Part shown: one piece after another, positions 47,201 to 60,523 of the stretch | Position numbering within the stretch: the stretch's first letter is position 1 | How the letters are laid out: each line of letters opens with the position of its first letter | DNA from: Paulownia fortunei | Taxonomy: Eukaryota > Streptophyta > Magnoliopsida > Lamiales > Paulowniaceae | Direction: 5' to 3' | DNA: 64,000 nt | Assembly: GCA_019321725.1 (NCBI GenBank) | Contig: CM033108.1 | Span: 11,922,060-11,986,059, forward strand | Program-made: the position numbers and the translations under genes | The notes under the pieces: model-generated | What the model saw: the letters and a program-made list of their open reading frames with translations, nothing else | Told to the model about the DNA's origin: nothing | The model's database searches: none

Positions 47201-48680
47201 TATAGTAATGGGAGTGTTTCATTTTCTAAAGATTCATTACAGGATCAATGTGATTTGAAATGGAATAATAGTTATTGAGTTAAAATAGGATTTCGACTAA
47301 TAATCTATACCCCAAACTTAATGGGGAGATTAATTAATGGAGGGACTGTATTTACATGGTACTCGTAACATAAAAAGTTCACTTGTTATTCACCTAAGAC
47401 TAGGTAGTCGAGATGCACTGCTACGTGCTTCCCTTGATTTGTGATGTTCTTGGAATTAAGGGATTAATTTTAAGCTGATTAATTAATCTAAACATTAAAT
47501 TTATTCATAAGTTGCAAAGGTTGCAAACCCACTACTAGCTGAATTATGAACCTGATGGGTCACACACAAATCAAGATGATCTACTTCTATATTTGTTTTT
47601 GCAATCCAAAGTGTTGGATTAAGTTGATTAACAGTGATTAATCAACTTGAGTTATAATTAATTTAAACAGTTAAATTAATTCATTCAAATAAATTATATG
47701 ATTATTTAATTAAACCTAACAATGATTAGGGGCTCTTGAGAGTAAATTAATTAATTGATGGAGATCAATTATATTAGTTTGACCTAAAATTAATTGAAGG
47801 AGTTAAATTAATTTAATCAATTAAAAAATAGAATTATTTTAATTTGGTCTAATATGATTAGATGGCCTATGATGGAACTAACTAATTAAATAATTGGATC
47901 AATTAATTATATTGGGCTTTTTAATTAATTGATAGAGATCAATTAATTGAATTTTAATAAATTAATTAGAGTCCAAGCACATGGGGTTAGAGGCCCATTA
48001 GGATTTTTTTCAAATGCTAGAATTAAAGATGGAAAGAATTTGTCTTGAAGTGAAAGAAATAAGAGATAAGGAGAAGGTTTCCTAATTAGATTAGGGGACT
48101 ATTTAGGGTAAGAGTTGCAGACCTAATAGGATTAGGTCAAGACTACATTCTGTATATATATATACAATGTAAGGGCCAAAAACTATAAGCCAAAGAATTA
48201 ATCTATTACAAGAAAAATTACTCCATCAAAAGTTTTCATCATTTTTTTATTAAAAGGTTAATTCTTCCATCACTTGTTGATTCAAGAATTAATCTTCATT
48301 CTGAAATAGATTTAGGAAAAAGAAGTTCAAATTCAATAAGAATGATTTGAAGCTTAGGTTCTACTCGAAAGTGTGAACATACTTAAAGGGACTACACTTA
48401 GAGTCTTTGGTGAACGTTTTGAGAGGCCATCAAAATTATTCAAAAGAAGTTTGAGGAATTAGAATCCTTTCTTACTTTTCATCAACCGGATTGCTTGAAA
48501 GGTATAATCGTAAAATTTTAGTTATTTAATTTTATTAAACAAGCAATCATAAATATAAATAAAAAATTACATCAAATCCGGGATATGCATATTTATATAT
48601 GATATATGATTTTATTTTAATTATTAAAAAAAATTAAATTTCCATTGTGCTTGCAATCTCGCGATTATGTGAACCCAAAA
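44211..48680 (+). repeat. First copia LTR, split by a solo LTR
   Basis: It begins TGTTAGAGTAGTG and ends GAACCCAAAA. With the insertion (44884-47221) removed its length is about 2.1 kb, as for the other two copies. The TTAATTAATTG-rich zone (about 47590-47960) and the final AAGCAATCATAAAT block are shared by all. The primer site that follows (48682-48693, TGGTATAACAAC) is decayed. Confidence 0.88.
44884..47221 (+). mobile_element. Solo LTR, second Tekay-like family (T2-C), reversed relative to T2-A and T2-B
   Basis: It starts TGTAATACTCGAGTCTC and ends GGAGTGTTTCA. The reverse complement aligns with 18937-22065: the GGGGCACC, GGTTGGCCACTACTAGTG and CCAAGAGATGGCC blocks all recur. The flanks are TTTTT and TTTTC, next to the copia words GTAGG and CTAAAGATTCAT that are contiguous in the other copia LTRs (for example 51712-51735). 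This is an insertion with about 5 bp duplicated and no body left. At 2338 bp it is shorter than T2-B. Confidence 0.9.
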
Positions 48681-51019
48681 GTGGTATAACAACCCATGTT
48701 TATGCGTTCTGATTGTTTTCGTGATATTTTATAAATGAATCATTCAAGTGATGAAAAATATGTTTAATTACATTTTTGTTTCGTAATTATAATTTTGGAA
48801 TTTTCTACAAGATTTTCAAGTGTTAAATTACATGACACAAAAATAAAATAAAATAAAAAATCTAGGTTGGACGAGTTGTGGTGCTGGCGATAGATCATCT
48901 GCTACCTATTTTCTTGTTACATGCAGAATTTGATTTTTATTTTTTAAAATTAAATGTTAATTTTAAAATTCAAAAGATTATTTTTATAAAAAACCATGAA
49001 TTAATTCCCAAACTAGAAAAAAAATGTAATTTTTAACAACTTGGTAAATTTACATACTTTGAATTTTTATCATGTGATGATTAAATTAAGCATGAATGAG
49101 ATGAATGATCATGGCGCCTAGACTGTTTGTTTTCTTTGTATGGTTTTATGTTTTGGGTTTTAATTAAAATGAAGCTTGTGAGTCTCACATTTTCTCTATT
49201 TTTTACTTTGTATATAAATTCTATCTTCCTCCATTGTACCTCCCCTTGGAAGAAATTCCAAGGTTTCTTGTTAGTTTAAACAATTGTAATGAGAATAGTA
49301 TTAGGATGGCGAGGTCTTCTTTTGCCTTTGGTGGACAAGAAGAAGGAGCAAGTTGGAAAAAAGCAAGGATTCAAGGTCTGTGAATCTATGGGTGATACAT
49401 CTTGTAATAGATAGGATTTATTATCGTTTTGATTAATTACCCTTAGATTGACCTTAAGATCCACTTTGGTTCGAGTAAATCGGATAGGGAAATGCTCATG
49501 AGCATCCCATTATTTATGTATTATAGATGCATGCATAGGTTTATTTAATGTTTTTCTTTGATTTTTTTATGTAATCTTAGGATAGTGTAACATTAAATAA
49601 ACAACACAAAATAAAATGATCAGGTTTTAGTAAAATTGAAACCCTCACTTTGAAGTGTTTTAAGTTTAAGAATTTATTAATTCTATATCAAGCATTAATG
49701 GGCAATATTGGGCGGGGCCCAATTGTCCAAGCCTTTCATCAAAAGTAGCCGGCATGTGAAATGCTACCACACTTAGTCTATTGGCCACGAGTCATGTGAT
49801 GTCCTAAGTGGAGTTAATAGTTGTGACCACTACTTGCATAGAGATGCCCATGGGGTAGGAGGGCTAAAGATGTTGGCCATGAGTCATGGGACATACTTTA
49901 GTTGTCCTATTCATATGAATGTCTGATGGGACATATTTGATACTTAGTACTATATGAGCTCATAAAATTAAGGTGTATGGAAAGTAATAAGGAAAAATAG
50001 CTTGAAGGTTACATGGGATGCAATTGCTAATATGTTAGCTACATTTTTGTTTAATCAAATGGGCTCATAAAATTTGGGTGTATGATAAGACTAGTTCGAC
50101 TTCAAGCCTACTAGAAAATATGATTTCCTGAATATCCATCATGAGGGTGATGGGATTCGAAGAAAATAGTAGGAGACATTTATACTTATAAATGATTAAA
50201 CTGTTGAATGTATGCTTATTTTTTTACCTCGTGTTTTGTAGATATCTGATTTATATTATCATTAAAAATCCACTTGCATCAATTATTAACACTAACAAAC
50301 TCATTGGTCCCAACTATATTGACTAGTTAAGAAACCTTGGAATAGTTCTCCAATCTGAAATGAAGGTTTATATACAAGGCCTGATGTCATATATACTCTA
50401 AGTATGATGAGCAGATATCAGTCCAATTCGGGCAAGGAGCACCAAAAAGCCATAAAGAGGATCCTTAAGTATTTGCAAAGGATTAAGGATGTCTTCTTGG
50501 TTTACAACAATGGAGAACAAAAACTAGAAGGCTTCACTAATTTTAGCTTTCAGTTTGATGTATATGATTTGAGGTCAACTTCAAGATTTATGTTCAGGCT
50601 AAATAATAGAGCGGTCGGATGGAAGAGTTCCAAGCAAGAGATTACTGCGGATTCCACCACCTAAGTTGAATACATCGCAACATGTGATGCAGCGAAAGAA
50701 GGTGTTTGGATGAGGAACTTCATTGAAGAGTTGGGTGCAGTCCCTTCCATTGTTGATCAAGTTTCGATCTACTGTGATAACAATAAGGCTGTTGTACAAG
50801 CAAAGAAGTCGAGATCTCATTAAAGATCCAAGCACATTATGAGGCAATACTATCTGATATGCGAGATCATTAGTAGAGGAGACATTCGAGTGGAGTGAGT
50901 GTCCTCGATAGAAAATATAGAAGATCTACAAAGCCCTAAACTCAAAGAGTATTTGAAGGACCTCTTGAGAGGATAGGTCTTAGATATATAGGCAATTGTG
51001 TTTAGGATAAATGGGAGAT
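48681..51019 (+). other. First copia internal region, deletion derivative
   Basis: A primer-site relic, then a leader of about 1.6 kb that parallels 53158-54760, then the first codons of gag (about 50260-50375, with NTNKLIGPNYI). A junction near 50380 jumps directly to the RNase H part of pol. Capsid, protease, integrase and reverse transcriptase are missing. The polypurine tract AAATGGGAGAT (51009-51019) is well kept. Confidence 0.83.
50380..50976 (+). pseudogene. Copia RNase H relic
   Basis: The frame reads KEHQKAIKRILKYLQRIKD, GFTNFSFQFDVYDLRSTS, NNRAVGWKSSKQEI. After a stop at 50662 it continues VEYIATCDAAKEGVWMRNF, VSIYCDNNKAVVQAK and RSKHIMRQYYLICEII. This is the C-terminal RNase H domain of copia pol, including the Glu of VEYI and the Asp of YCDN. 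It is more complete than the equivalent at 57690-58260. Confidence 0.88.
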
Positions 51020-53157
51020 TGTTAGAGTAGTGTCTAGCGAGCTAATTAGCGAAGAGCTTTTATACTCTTGTAAAAATAATCTTATTTATAATGTTTAAAT
51101 AAATATAAGGTATTTATTTATCTTTAATTATTTTTATCAGTTAGATAAAGTCCTTAGATCATTTTTAGCTATGGGGTATGGTCATACATATGATGATGAT
51201 CATAGAATATACCTTTATGGCTTTGATCTTAAACATGTTTCGAGTTGGGGGTTCATTAAGATGGGGCATCGATAAGCTTGATAGACTCGTACACATGATG
51301 TATACTTAAAAAGAGAATGTCTCATTCCATAGATATTGTCATAGGGATGCTAGTGCATCTGTGTGGGTGTTTTGTTAGGGAACGAGTACATTAAACGGCC
51401 TACTGGAAAATTCTTAATTGGAAAGCATTGTTTGTCAAATGAGAATTTTCTAGTTATGATAGTACATTAATTAGTTATTTGACTTGAGGCACCATGGTGT
51501 CTTTGTGTGCCGCGACATCATACGCTTTGATGTATTTCCTGGTTGCATAACAACCATAAAAGGCTTGCGTTGGGTGTATGATCTTAGTGTATGGATGTCA
51601 ATGCGTAGCAAATAAATGATCCATCACTTATCAGGTAGAATAGGAGAATCTCTTATATTTTCATAGTCCTTGATCCCTAAGACCTTGGCTGAGACAGGAT
51701 GAATACCAGATGTAAGGTTTTCTAGTGATTCATCAAAGGATCAATGTGACTTGAAATAAAATCATAGTTATTATGTCAAAATATGGTTTCGACTAATAAT
51801 TCATGCCTTATACTTAATTGGGAGATTAGTTGATAGAGGGACGGATCGTATTTGCATAGTACTTATAACATAAAAGGTTCACTTGTTATTCACCTAAGAC
51901 TAGGTAGTTGAGATGTGCTGCTAGGTGTTTTCTTTGAACATTAAATTTATTCATAAGTTGTAAAGGTTGTAAGTCTACTGTTAGCTTAGTTGGGAACATA
52001 ATAGGTCACACAAAAATTGAGATTAAGTTGATTAATAGAGATTAATCAACTTGAGTTAGAATTAATTTAAATAGTTAAATTAATTCATTAAAATAAATAA
52101 TATGATTATTAATAAATAATAAGATTATTTATTTAAACCTAATCATGATTAGGGGCTATTGAGGTTGAATTAATTAATTGATGGAGATCAATTATATTAG
52201 CTTGGCCTAAAATTAATTTAAGGAGTTAAATTAATTTAACCAATTAAAAAATAGAATTATTTTAATTGGGACTAATATGATTAGGTGGCCTATAATGGAA
52301 CCAACTAATTAATTGATTGGATCAATTAATTGTATTGAACTTTTTAATTAATTGTTGGAGGTCAATTAATTGGACTTTAATAAAATAATTAGAGTCTAAG
52401 CACATGGGGTTAGAGGCCCATTAGGATTTTTTTCAATTGCTAGAATTAAAGATGGAAAGATTTTGTCTTGAAGTAAAAGAAATAAGATATATGGAAGGAG
52501 AAGATTTCCCAATTGGATTAGGGGACTATTCAGAGTAAGAGTTGGAGACCTAATAGGATTAGGTCAAGACTACATTGTGTATATATATACAATGTAGGGG
52601 CCAAAAATTAATAGCAATAGAGCTAGAATTTTCTTCCCTTTCTCCAGTTTTCCTACTCGTTTTTTTTTTGTTCTATTTTCTTACTTTAAGAAAAACTACT
52701 GCAACAAAAGTTTTCATCATTTTTTGATTAAAAGGTCAATTCTTCTGTCACTTGTTGATTCAAGAATTAATCTTGTCTCTGAAATATATTTAGAAATAAG
52801 AAGTTCAAATTCACAATCAAGGATTTGAAGCTTGTAGATCTACTCAAAAGTGTGGATACCATTAGAGGGACTACACTTCGAGTCCTTGGTGAACGTTTTG
52901 AGAGGCCATCAAAATTGTTCAAAAGGAGTTTGAGGAATCTAAATTCCTTCTTCCCTTTCATCAACCGGATTGCTTAAAAGGTATAATCGCAAAACTTTAG
53001 TTATTTAATTTTATTAAACAAGCAATCATAAACGTAAATAGAAAATCACATCAAATCCAGGATATACATATACATATGATGTATGATTTTATTTCAATTA
53101 TAAAAAAAATTTAAATTTCTACTGTACTTGCAATCCTGCAATTACGTGAACCCAACA
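51020..53157 (+). repeat. Middle copia LTR, shared by two bodies
   Basis: 2138 bp from TGTTAGAGTAGTGTC to GAACCCAACA. A polypurine tract lies directly upstream and a well-kept primer site directly downstream, so it reads as a 3' LTR and a 5' LTR at once. Confidence 0.92.
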
Positions 53158-53158
53158 G

Positions 53159-53170
53159 TGGTATCAGAGC
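53159..53170 (+). promoter_or_regulatory. Primer binding site, initiator Met tRNA
   Basis: TGGTATCAGAGC, one base after the LTR end, an exact match to the classical plant initiator-Met primer site. Confidence 0.93.
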
Positions 53171-54764
53171 CTAACTTTATGCATTCTGATTGTTTTCATG
53201 ATGTTTTATATATGAATCATTCAAATAATGAAAAATATGTTTAATTACATTTTTGTTTGGTAATTATAATTTTGGAATTTTTTGCATGATTTTAAAGTGT
53301 TAAATTACCTGACAAAAAAACAAAACAAATAAAAAAAACTAGGTTAGATACGTTGTGGTGCCGTGGCGCCAGACGTGCAATTTTGCTAGGTAGCAAATTA
53401 TTTGCTGCTTGTTTTCTTATCACATGCAGAATTTGAATTTTTAATTTTTAAAATTAAATGTTAATTTTAAAATTCAAAAAATTATTTTTATGAAAAACCA
53501 TGAATTAATTTCCAAACTAGAAAAATATAATTTTTAAGAACTTGGTAAATTTGCATGCTTTGAATTTTTATCATGTGATGATTAAATTAAGCATGAATGG
53601 GATGAAAGATCTTGGAGCCTAGACCATTTATTTTCTATGTATAGTTTTATGCTTTTGGGTTTTTGATTAAAATGAAGCCTGCGAGTCTCATATTTTCTCT
53701 ATTTTTTACTCTAAATATAAATTTTATGTTCCTCCAATGTACCTCCCCTTAGAAGAAATTACAAAGTTTCTTGTTAGTTTAAACAATTGTAATAAGAGTA
53801 GTATTAGGATGGTGAGCCCTTCTTTTACTTTTTGTGGACAAGAAGAAGGAGCAAGGTGGAGAAAAGCAAGGATTCAAGGTCCAGGAATGTGTGATTCATG
53901 TAATAGATAGGATTTATTATTGTTTTAATTAATTATTCTTAAATTGACCTTAAGATCCACTTTGGCTCGAGTGGATCACATAGGAAAAGGCTCATGACCA
54001 TCCCATTATTTATATATTTTAGATGCATGCATAGGTTTATTTAATTTGTTCCTTTAATTATGCTTGTAATCTTAAGATAGTGTAACATTAAATAAACAAA
54101 ACGAAATAAAATGATAAGGTTTGGGTAAAATTGAAACCCTCACTTTGAAGTGTTCTAAGTTTAAGAATTTATTAATTCTATATCAAGTGTTAATGGGCAA
54201 TATTGGGCGGGGCCCAATTGTTCAAGCCTTTCATCATAAGTAGCCGGCATATGAAATGCTGCCACACTTAGTCTGTTGATCACGAGTCGTGGGATGTGCT
54301 AAGTGGAGGTAATAGTTGTCACCACTACTTGCATAGAGATACCCGTGGGGTAAGAGGGCTAAAAATATTGGCCACAAGTCGGGGGACATACTTTAGTTGT
54401 GCTATTCATATGGATGTTTAATGGGATATGCTTGATACTTAGTACCATATGGGCTTATAAAATTAAGGTGTATGGGAAGTAGTAAGGCAAAATAGCTTGA
54501 AGGTTGCATGGGATGCAATTGCTAATATGTTAGCTACCTTTTTGTTTTATCATATGGGCTCATAAAATTTGGGTGTATGATAAGACTAGTTCGACTTCAA
54601 GCCCACTAGGAAATATGATTTCCTGAATATCCATCATGAGGGTGATGGGAATCGAAGAAAATAGTAGGAGATATTTATAATTAAAGGCCTTATTATAAAT
54701 GATTAAACTGTTGAATGTAGGCTTATTTTTTTGCCTCATGTTTTGTAGATATCTTATTTACATT
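53171..54764 (+). other. Long untranslated leader of the copia element
   Basis: About 1.6 kb between primer site and gag start, with a counterpart at 48694-50260. Shared landmarks are a GGCGGGGCCCAATTG block (54207; 49714 in the other copy), an AGCCGGCAT block and a CATCATGAGGGTGATGGG block just before gag. There is no long open frame. Similarity between two copies shows it is part of the family, not a later insertion. Confidence 0.75.
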
Positions 54765-57700
54765 ATGCCTATAAATCCACTTGCATCAATTCTTGACACT
54801 AACAAACTTACTGGTCCTAACTATGTTGACTAGTTAAGGAACCTTTGGATAGTTCTCCAATCTAAAAATAAGGTTTATTTCCTCGACAAGGCACCACTGG
54901 CTCTGCTAGAGGGGGCCATAAAGGAAGAACAAGCAAAATATTGTCAACATGTTTAGGATAATCTACAAGCTTGGTGCTATATGATAGCATCTATGTCAAA
55001 CGAGCTGCAAAGATAGCCATAGGGTATGGCACATGCTGCCGTATCCATCTTTATTTGAAGGAATTATATGGTGAACATATAAGGCAAGCTAGATACCAAG
55101 TATCTAAGGAGCTCTTTCGATGCTGTATGACGGAAGGCTTTTTGGTTCATGATCATAGACTAAAGATGATAGCCTTAATCAAGAGACTTGAGTCCCTAGG
55201 AATCATTATGAACAACAAACTCTATGTGGATCTCGCATTGCAGTCTTTGTTGCCCTCGTTTAACTCATTTGTAGTCAATTTCAACATGCACAAAATAGAG
55301 ACTACCCTTACTGAGGTGGTCAACATGTTGAAGACTACCGAGTTCACTATGAAGAAGAAGAAGCCTGTCCTGCTCATTAGCTCTTCATCCCAATCTAAGA
55401 TTAAAAGGTCAAAGAAAGGAAAGAAGAAAAGTTCTTCTAAGAAGGCCAAGGGTATAAAGGCCTCATGTGGAGTGAAGAAAGATTCCAAACCAGACGACAA
55501 GTGTTACTATTGTGGCAAAACTTGCAAATCACTAGAAGAGTTCTGGATGTTCTATATTGAAGTTAACATTTTGGTTAACGATGCTTCTTAGGTATTAGAT
55601 ACCAGTTATGATACTCATCTATGAAATGATTTATAGGTGATGATAAGAAGTAGGGAGTTGAGTAGAGGAGAGTGGATCCTGAGGCTTGGAAATGGAGCAA
55701 AAATAGCTCCATTAGCCATAAGAACTGTCTACTTAGCACTAGGAGATGGAAAAATGATAGTTTTAAATTTTTGTCTTTATGTTCCTAAATTATTAAAAAA
55801 CATTATCTTTGTTCCAGTTTTGGATAGAGAGGACTACAAATCATTTGGATTTGATCTATAGGATGTAAGCGGGCCACTAAGTGTTAGCGCCCCAGGAAAC
55901 TACCACTATTTTATTATTTTTACCGATGATTATTCTAGGTATGGGTATATGTATCTTTTAACATACAAGTCTGAAGCCTTTGAAAGGTTCAAAGATTTTA
56001 GGCATGAAATGGAGAAACAAACTAGGTGAAGTATTAAGACTTTTTGATCTGATCGAGGAGGCGAATACTTAGGCTTAGGGTTTCTTGATTATCTAAATAT
56101 GAAACAGATTCTCTCACACTGGACTCCGCCAGCAACTCCATAACTAAATGGGGTTGCAGAGCATAAAAACCGAACCCTATTGGATATGGTTTGGTCCATG
56201 ATGAGCTTCAATGGGATTTCTTTTTCATTTTGGGGCTATGCTCTAGAAACGGTGGCATTTTTGTTAAATAGAGTGCCAAGTAAGTCAGTGCCCAAAACAC
56301 CATATGAAATGTGGTGTAGCAAACCCCTTCATATAAGTATCTTAGTGTATGGGGTGCCCTGCTTACGTGAAATAGTTGGTGGGAGATAAGTTGGATGCTA
56401 GATCTACCTTATGAAAGTTTATGTGGTATCCCAAAGGAATCCGTTGGATACTATTTCTACGATCCTTCAGAATAAAAAGGTGTCTATTTTGATTAATGCC
56501 ACCTTCGTAGAGAAGGAGTTTCTACTATATAGAAAAGGTGAGATTGTAGAGCTTGAAGAAATTCAAAAATCACAAAGTGCCCTGGAAAAGACAGTAGTAA
56601 TAGAACCACCCAAAACTAACATTCCTATCACAAAGCCTCCTAGAAGATCTGAAAGGATCTTGAGACCACCTAAACGGTATGGTCTTTTGTTGGAGAACAA
56701 ACAAGAGCGTTCTTTGGATAATGATCTAAGGAATTATGGAGAAGTGATGTTGGACATCAATTTGGAGAGATGACAAGAAGCCATGCAAACTGAGATGGAC
56801 TCCATATACTGCAATAAGGAATGGACCTTGATACACCCACCATAGGGTATAGTACCCATCGACTGTGAATGTATCTATAAGTGAAAGGTTGGAATAGATG
56901 AAGAGGTAGTGACCTATAAGGCACGACTGGTTGCAAAAAGCTATACTCCAAAACAAAGTGTTGACTATGAGGAAACCTTTTCACCAGTGACGATGCTAAA
57001 ATCCATTCAAATATTGCTTGTCATATCAGCATATTATAACTATGAGATATGGCAAATGGAAGTGAAGACCATCTTTTCTCAAAGGAAATATTAAGGAAGA
57101 GATCTATATGAGGCAACCAGAGGGCTTCAAATCTAGTGGGAGCGAGCAAAAGGTTTGTGAACTCTATAAATCCGTTTATGGACTCCAACAAGCTAGCTAG
57201 AATCTTTCATTCAACAAAGTAATCAAATCATTCGATTTTCAAAAATCCAGATAAACCTTGTGTGTATAAGAAAATTCGTGGGAGCATAGTGATCTTTATT
57301 GTCCTTTATTTTGATGACATACTACTTATTAGGAATGATGCAATGATGTTGCAATCAACAAAGGCTTGGTTGTCTACTCAGTTGTCCATGAAGGATTTGG
57401 AATAAGCATTCTCTATTTTAGGGTTTAGGATCAATAGAGGTAGATCGAAAAGGATGATCGGACTATCCTAATCTATGTACACAGACTAAGTGCTAAAGAG
57501 GTTTAGCATGGAAAAATTCAAAAAATGATTCTTACCTATAAGTCATGGGGTTTCTCTTTTGAAGTCAATGTTACCAAAGACACATGAGGAAAAAGAGAGA
57601 ATGACTCACATATAATATACACCCACAATTGGAAGCATTATGTATGCAATGTTTTGTATGAGGCCTGATGTCGCATATGCTCTGAGTGTCACAAGCATAT

Positions 57701-58260
57701 ATTAGTCCAATTATGGCAAGGAGCATTGGAAAGTGGTAAAGACGATCCTTAAGTACTTGCGAAGGACTAAGGATGTCTTCTGGGTTTATGTCAATGGAGA
57801 ACTGAAGATAGTAGGCTTTACTAATTCTAGCTTTCACTCTGATATAGATGATTTGAAGTTAATTTCAGGATTCGTATTCATGCTAAATAGTAGAGCGGTC
57901 AGCTAGAAGAGTTCCAAGCAAGAGACAACTGCGGATTTGGCCACCGAAGCTAAATATATCATAGCATGTAATGCAGCAAAAGAAGGTGTTAGATAAGAAA
58001 CTTCATCCAAAAGTTAGGTATAGTCCCCTCTATTGTTAATCAAGTTTTGGTGTACTGTGATAACAACAGGGTTGTTGTGCAAGCAAAGGAGTTGAGATCT
58101 TATCAAAGATCCAAGCACATTATGAGGCGATACTATCTAATTCGCGAGATCATTAGTAGAGAAGACGTTCAAGTCTAGCGAGTGTCCTCGATAGAAAATA
58201 TAGAAGATCTATTGACAAAGACCTTAGTGACATCTTGAGAAGATGGGTCTTAGATACATG
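54765..58260 (+). pseudogene. Copia gag-pol polyprotein relic
   Basis: ATG at 54765 opens MPINPLASILDTNKLTGPNY, then a stop. The gag UBN2 core is at 54971-55470 (MHKIETTLTEVVNMLK), followed by a Lys/Ser-rich linker and a decayed zinc knuckle (CYYCGKTC, near 55502). The pre-integrase region has LRLGNGAKIAPLA and FCLYVPKLLKNII. Integrase (55861-56390) keeps FTDDYSRYGYMYL, SDRGGEYL and AEHKNRTLLDM, the three catalytic acids. Reverse transcriptase starts near 56725 with TYKARLVAKSYTP, DYEETFSPV and LYFDDILLI (near 57310). RNase H (57690-58200) has TEAKYIIACNAAKEG. Stops occur throughout, so it is inactive. Confidence 0.9.
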
Positions 58261-58289
58261 GGCAATTAGCTTTAGGACAAATTGAAGAT

Positions 58290-60523
58290 TGTTAGAGTAG
58301 TGCCCGATGAGCTAATTAGCGGTGAGCTTTTATACTCTTGTAACACCTGTCTTATTCATATTATTTAAATAAATTAAAGGTATTTCTTTATCTTTAATTA
58401 TTTTTATCAATTAGATAAAGTTCCTAGATTATTTTTAGCTACGGGGCATGGTCACACATATAATGGTGATCATAGAATATGCCTTTATGGCTTTGATCTT
58501 AAACATGTTCTGAGTCGGGGGTTCATTGAGATGAAACATCGATAAGCCTGATAGACTTATACACACAATGCATACTCGAAAAGATAATGTCTTATTCTAT
58601 AAACATTGGCATAGGGATGCTAGTGCATGTGTGTGGGTGCATATTAGGGAACGAGTACACTGAACACTTATTAGGAAATTCTCAATTGGAAAACAATGTT
58701 TGTTGAATGAGAATTTTCTAGTTACGACAGTGCATTGATTAGTCCTTTGACTTGAGGCACCATAGTGGCCTTGTGCACAACATCATACACTTTGATGTAT
58801 TTTATGATTGCATTACAATCATAAGTGGCTTACGTTGGGTGTACGATCTTTATGTATGGAGGTTAATGAGTAGAAAATAAAGGATCCATTACCTATCTGG
58901 TAGAATAGCAGAATCTCTTATGTTTTCATAGTCCTTGATCCCTAAGATCTTGGCCAAGGCAGGATGAGTACTAGACGTAGGGTATTCTAGTGATTCATCA
59001 AAGGATCAATGTGACTTGAAATGGAATCATATTTATTAAGTCAAAATAGGGTTTCGACTAATAATCTATGCTCTAGACATAATTGGAGAATTAGTTGACA
59101 GAGGGACCGTATTTGCATAGCACTCGTAATAGAGAAGATTGACTTGCTATTCACCTAATACTAGGTAGTCAAGATGCACTGTTAGGTAGTTCCCTTGATT
59201 TGTGAAGTTCTTGGAATTAAGGGATTAATTCCAAGCTGATTAATTATTTAGATTAATTAATCTGAGCATTAAATTTATTCATAAGTTCTAAAGATTACAA
59301 GTCCACTGCTAGCTTAGTTGTGAACTTAATGAGTCACATACAAATCGAGATGATCCAATCTATATCTATTTTTGTAATCTAAAATGTTAGATTAAGTTCA
59401 TTAATAGAGATTAATAAACTTGAGTTAGAATTAATTTAAACAGTTAAATTAAATCATTTAAATAATTAATGTAATTATTCATTTGAACTTAATACTGATT
59501 AAGGGCTTTTGTGAGTGAATTAATTAATTACTGAAAATAAATTATATTAGCTTGGCCTAAAATTAATTTAAGGAGTTAAGTTAATTTAACCAATTAAAAT
59601 AATAGAATTATTTTAACTGAACCTAATATGATTAGGTGGCCTATGATGGAACCAATTAATTAATTAATTGAATCAATTAATTGTACTAGGTTTTTAATTA
59701 ATTGGTGGAGATCAATTAATTGGACTTTAATAAATTAATTAGAGTCCAAGCCCATGGGGTTGGTGGTCCATTAGGATTTTTTTAATTGCTAGAATTAAAG
59801 AGTCCTAATAAAGATGAAAAACATTTGTGTTGATGTGAAAGAAATAAGAGATAAGGAAGAAGAAGATTTCCTAATTGGATTAGGGGACTATTTAAGGTAA
59901 GAGTTGGAGACCTAATGGGATTAGGTCAAGACTATATTGTGTATATAAATACAGAATGTAGGGGTCAAAAATTATAAGCAAGAGAGCTAGAATTTTCTGC
60001 CCCCTCTTATCTTCTTCTTCTCATTTTTTTTATGTTTTATTTTCTTACTTCAAGAAAAAATTACTCCATCAAAAGGTTCCATCATTTTTTGATTAAAAGT
60101 TTAATTCTTCCATCACTTGTTGATTCAAGAATTAGTCTTCACTCTCAAATAGATTTAGAAATAAGAAGTTCAAATTCACTAGCAAGGATTTGCAACTTGT
60201 TGATCTGCTCGAAAGTGTGGATACCGTTAGAGTGACTATACTTGGAGTCCTTAGTGAACGCTTTGATCGACCATCAAAATTGTTTGAGAAGAGCTTGAGA
60301 AATTTGAATTCCTTCTTACCCTTCATCAACCAAAATTCTTGAAAGGTATAATCACAAAATTTAGTTGTTTAATTTTATTAAACAAGCAATCAGAAATGTA
60401 AATTAAAAATTAGATCAAATCCGGGATATGCATATTTACATATGATATATGATTTTATTTCAATTATTGAAATATTTTAAATCACTGTTGTGCTTGTAAT
60501 GCCACGATTATGCGAACGCAATA
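58290..60523 (+). repeat. Third copia LTR
   Basis: 2234 bp from TGTTAGAGTAGTGCC to GAACGCAATA, preceded by a weaker polypurine tract (GGACAAATTGAAGAT). The frame at 60032-60235 lies inside the LTR and is not a gene. The segment after it is host copia pol. Confidence 0.88.

Larger units (their letters stand above)
44211..60523 (+). mobile_element. Copia complex: LTR, deleted body, LTR, body, LTR
   Basis: Three same-direction LTRs (44211-48680, 51020-53157, 58290-60523) alternate with two internal regions (48681-51019, 2339 bp; 53158-58289, 5132 bp). The outer flanks are TATAT (44206-44210) and TATAC (60524-60528) in continuous host copia sequence, so the whole array behaves as one insertion. 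The middle LTR serves as 3' LTR of the first body and 5' LTR of the second. Unequal recombination between two copies is the simplest origin. The first LTR is split by a Tekay-like solo LTR. Confidence 0.87.

Noticed and set aside
44884..47221. A possible independent gene at 46249-46566 (105 codons)
   Set aside because: It lies within the solo LTR. The matching sequence in the T2-A and T2-B LTRs has no conserved frame.
57571..57837. Minus-strand frame of 88 codons
   Set aside because: It is antisense to the copia RNase H lead-in, which reads clearly on the plus strand.
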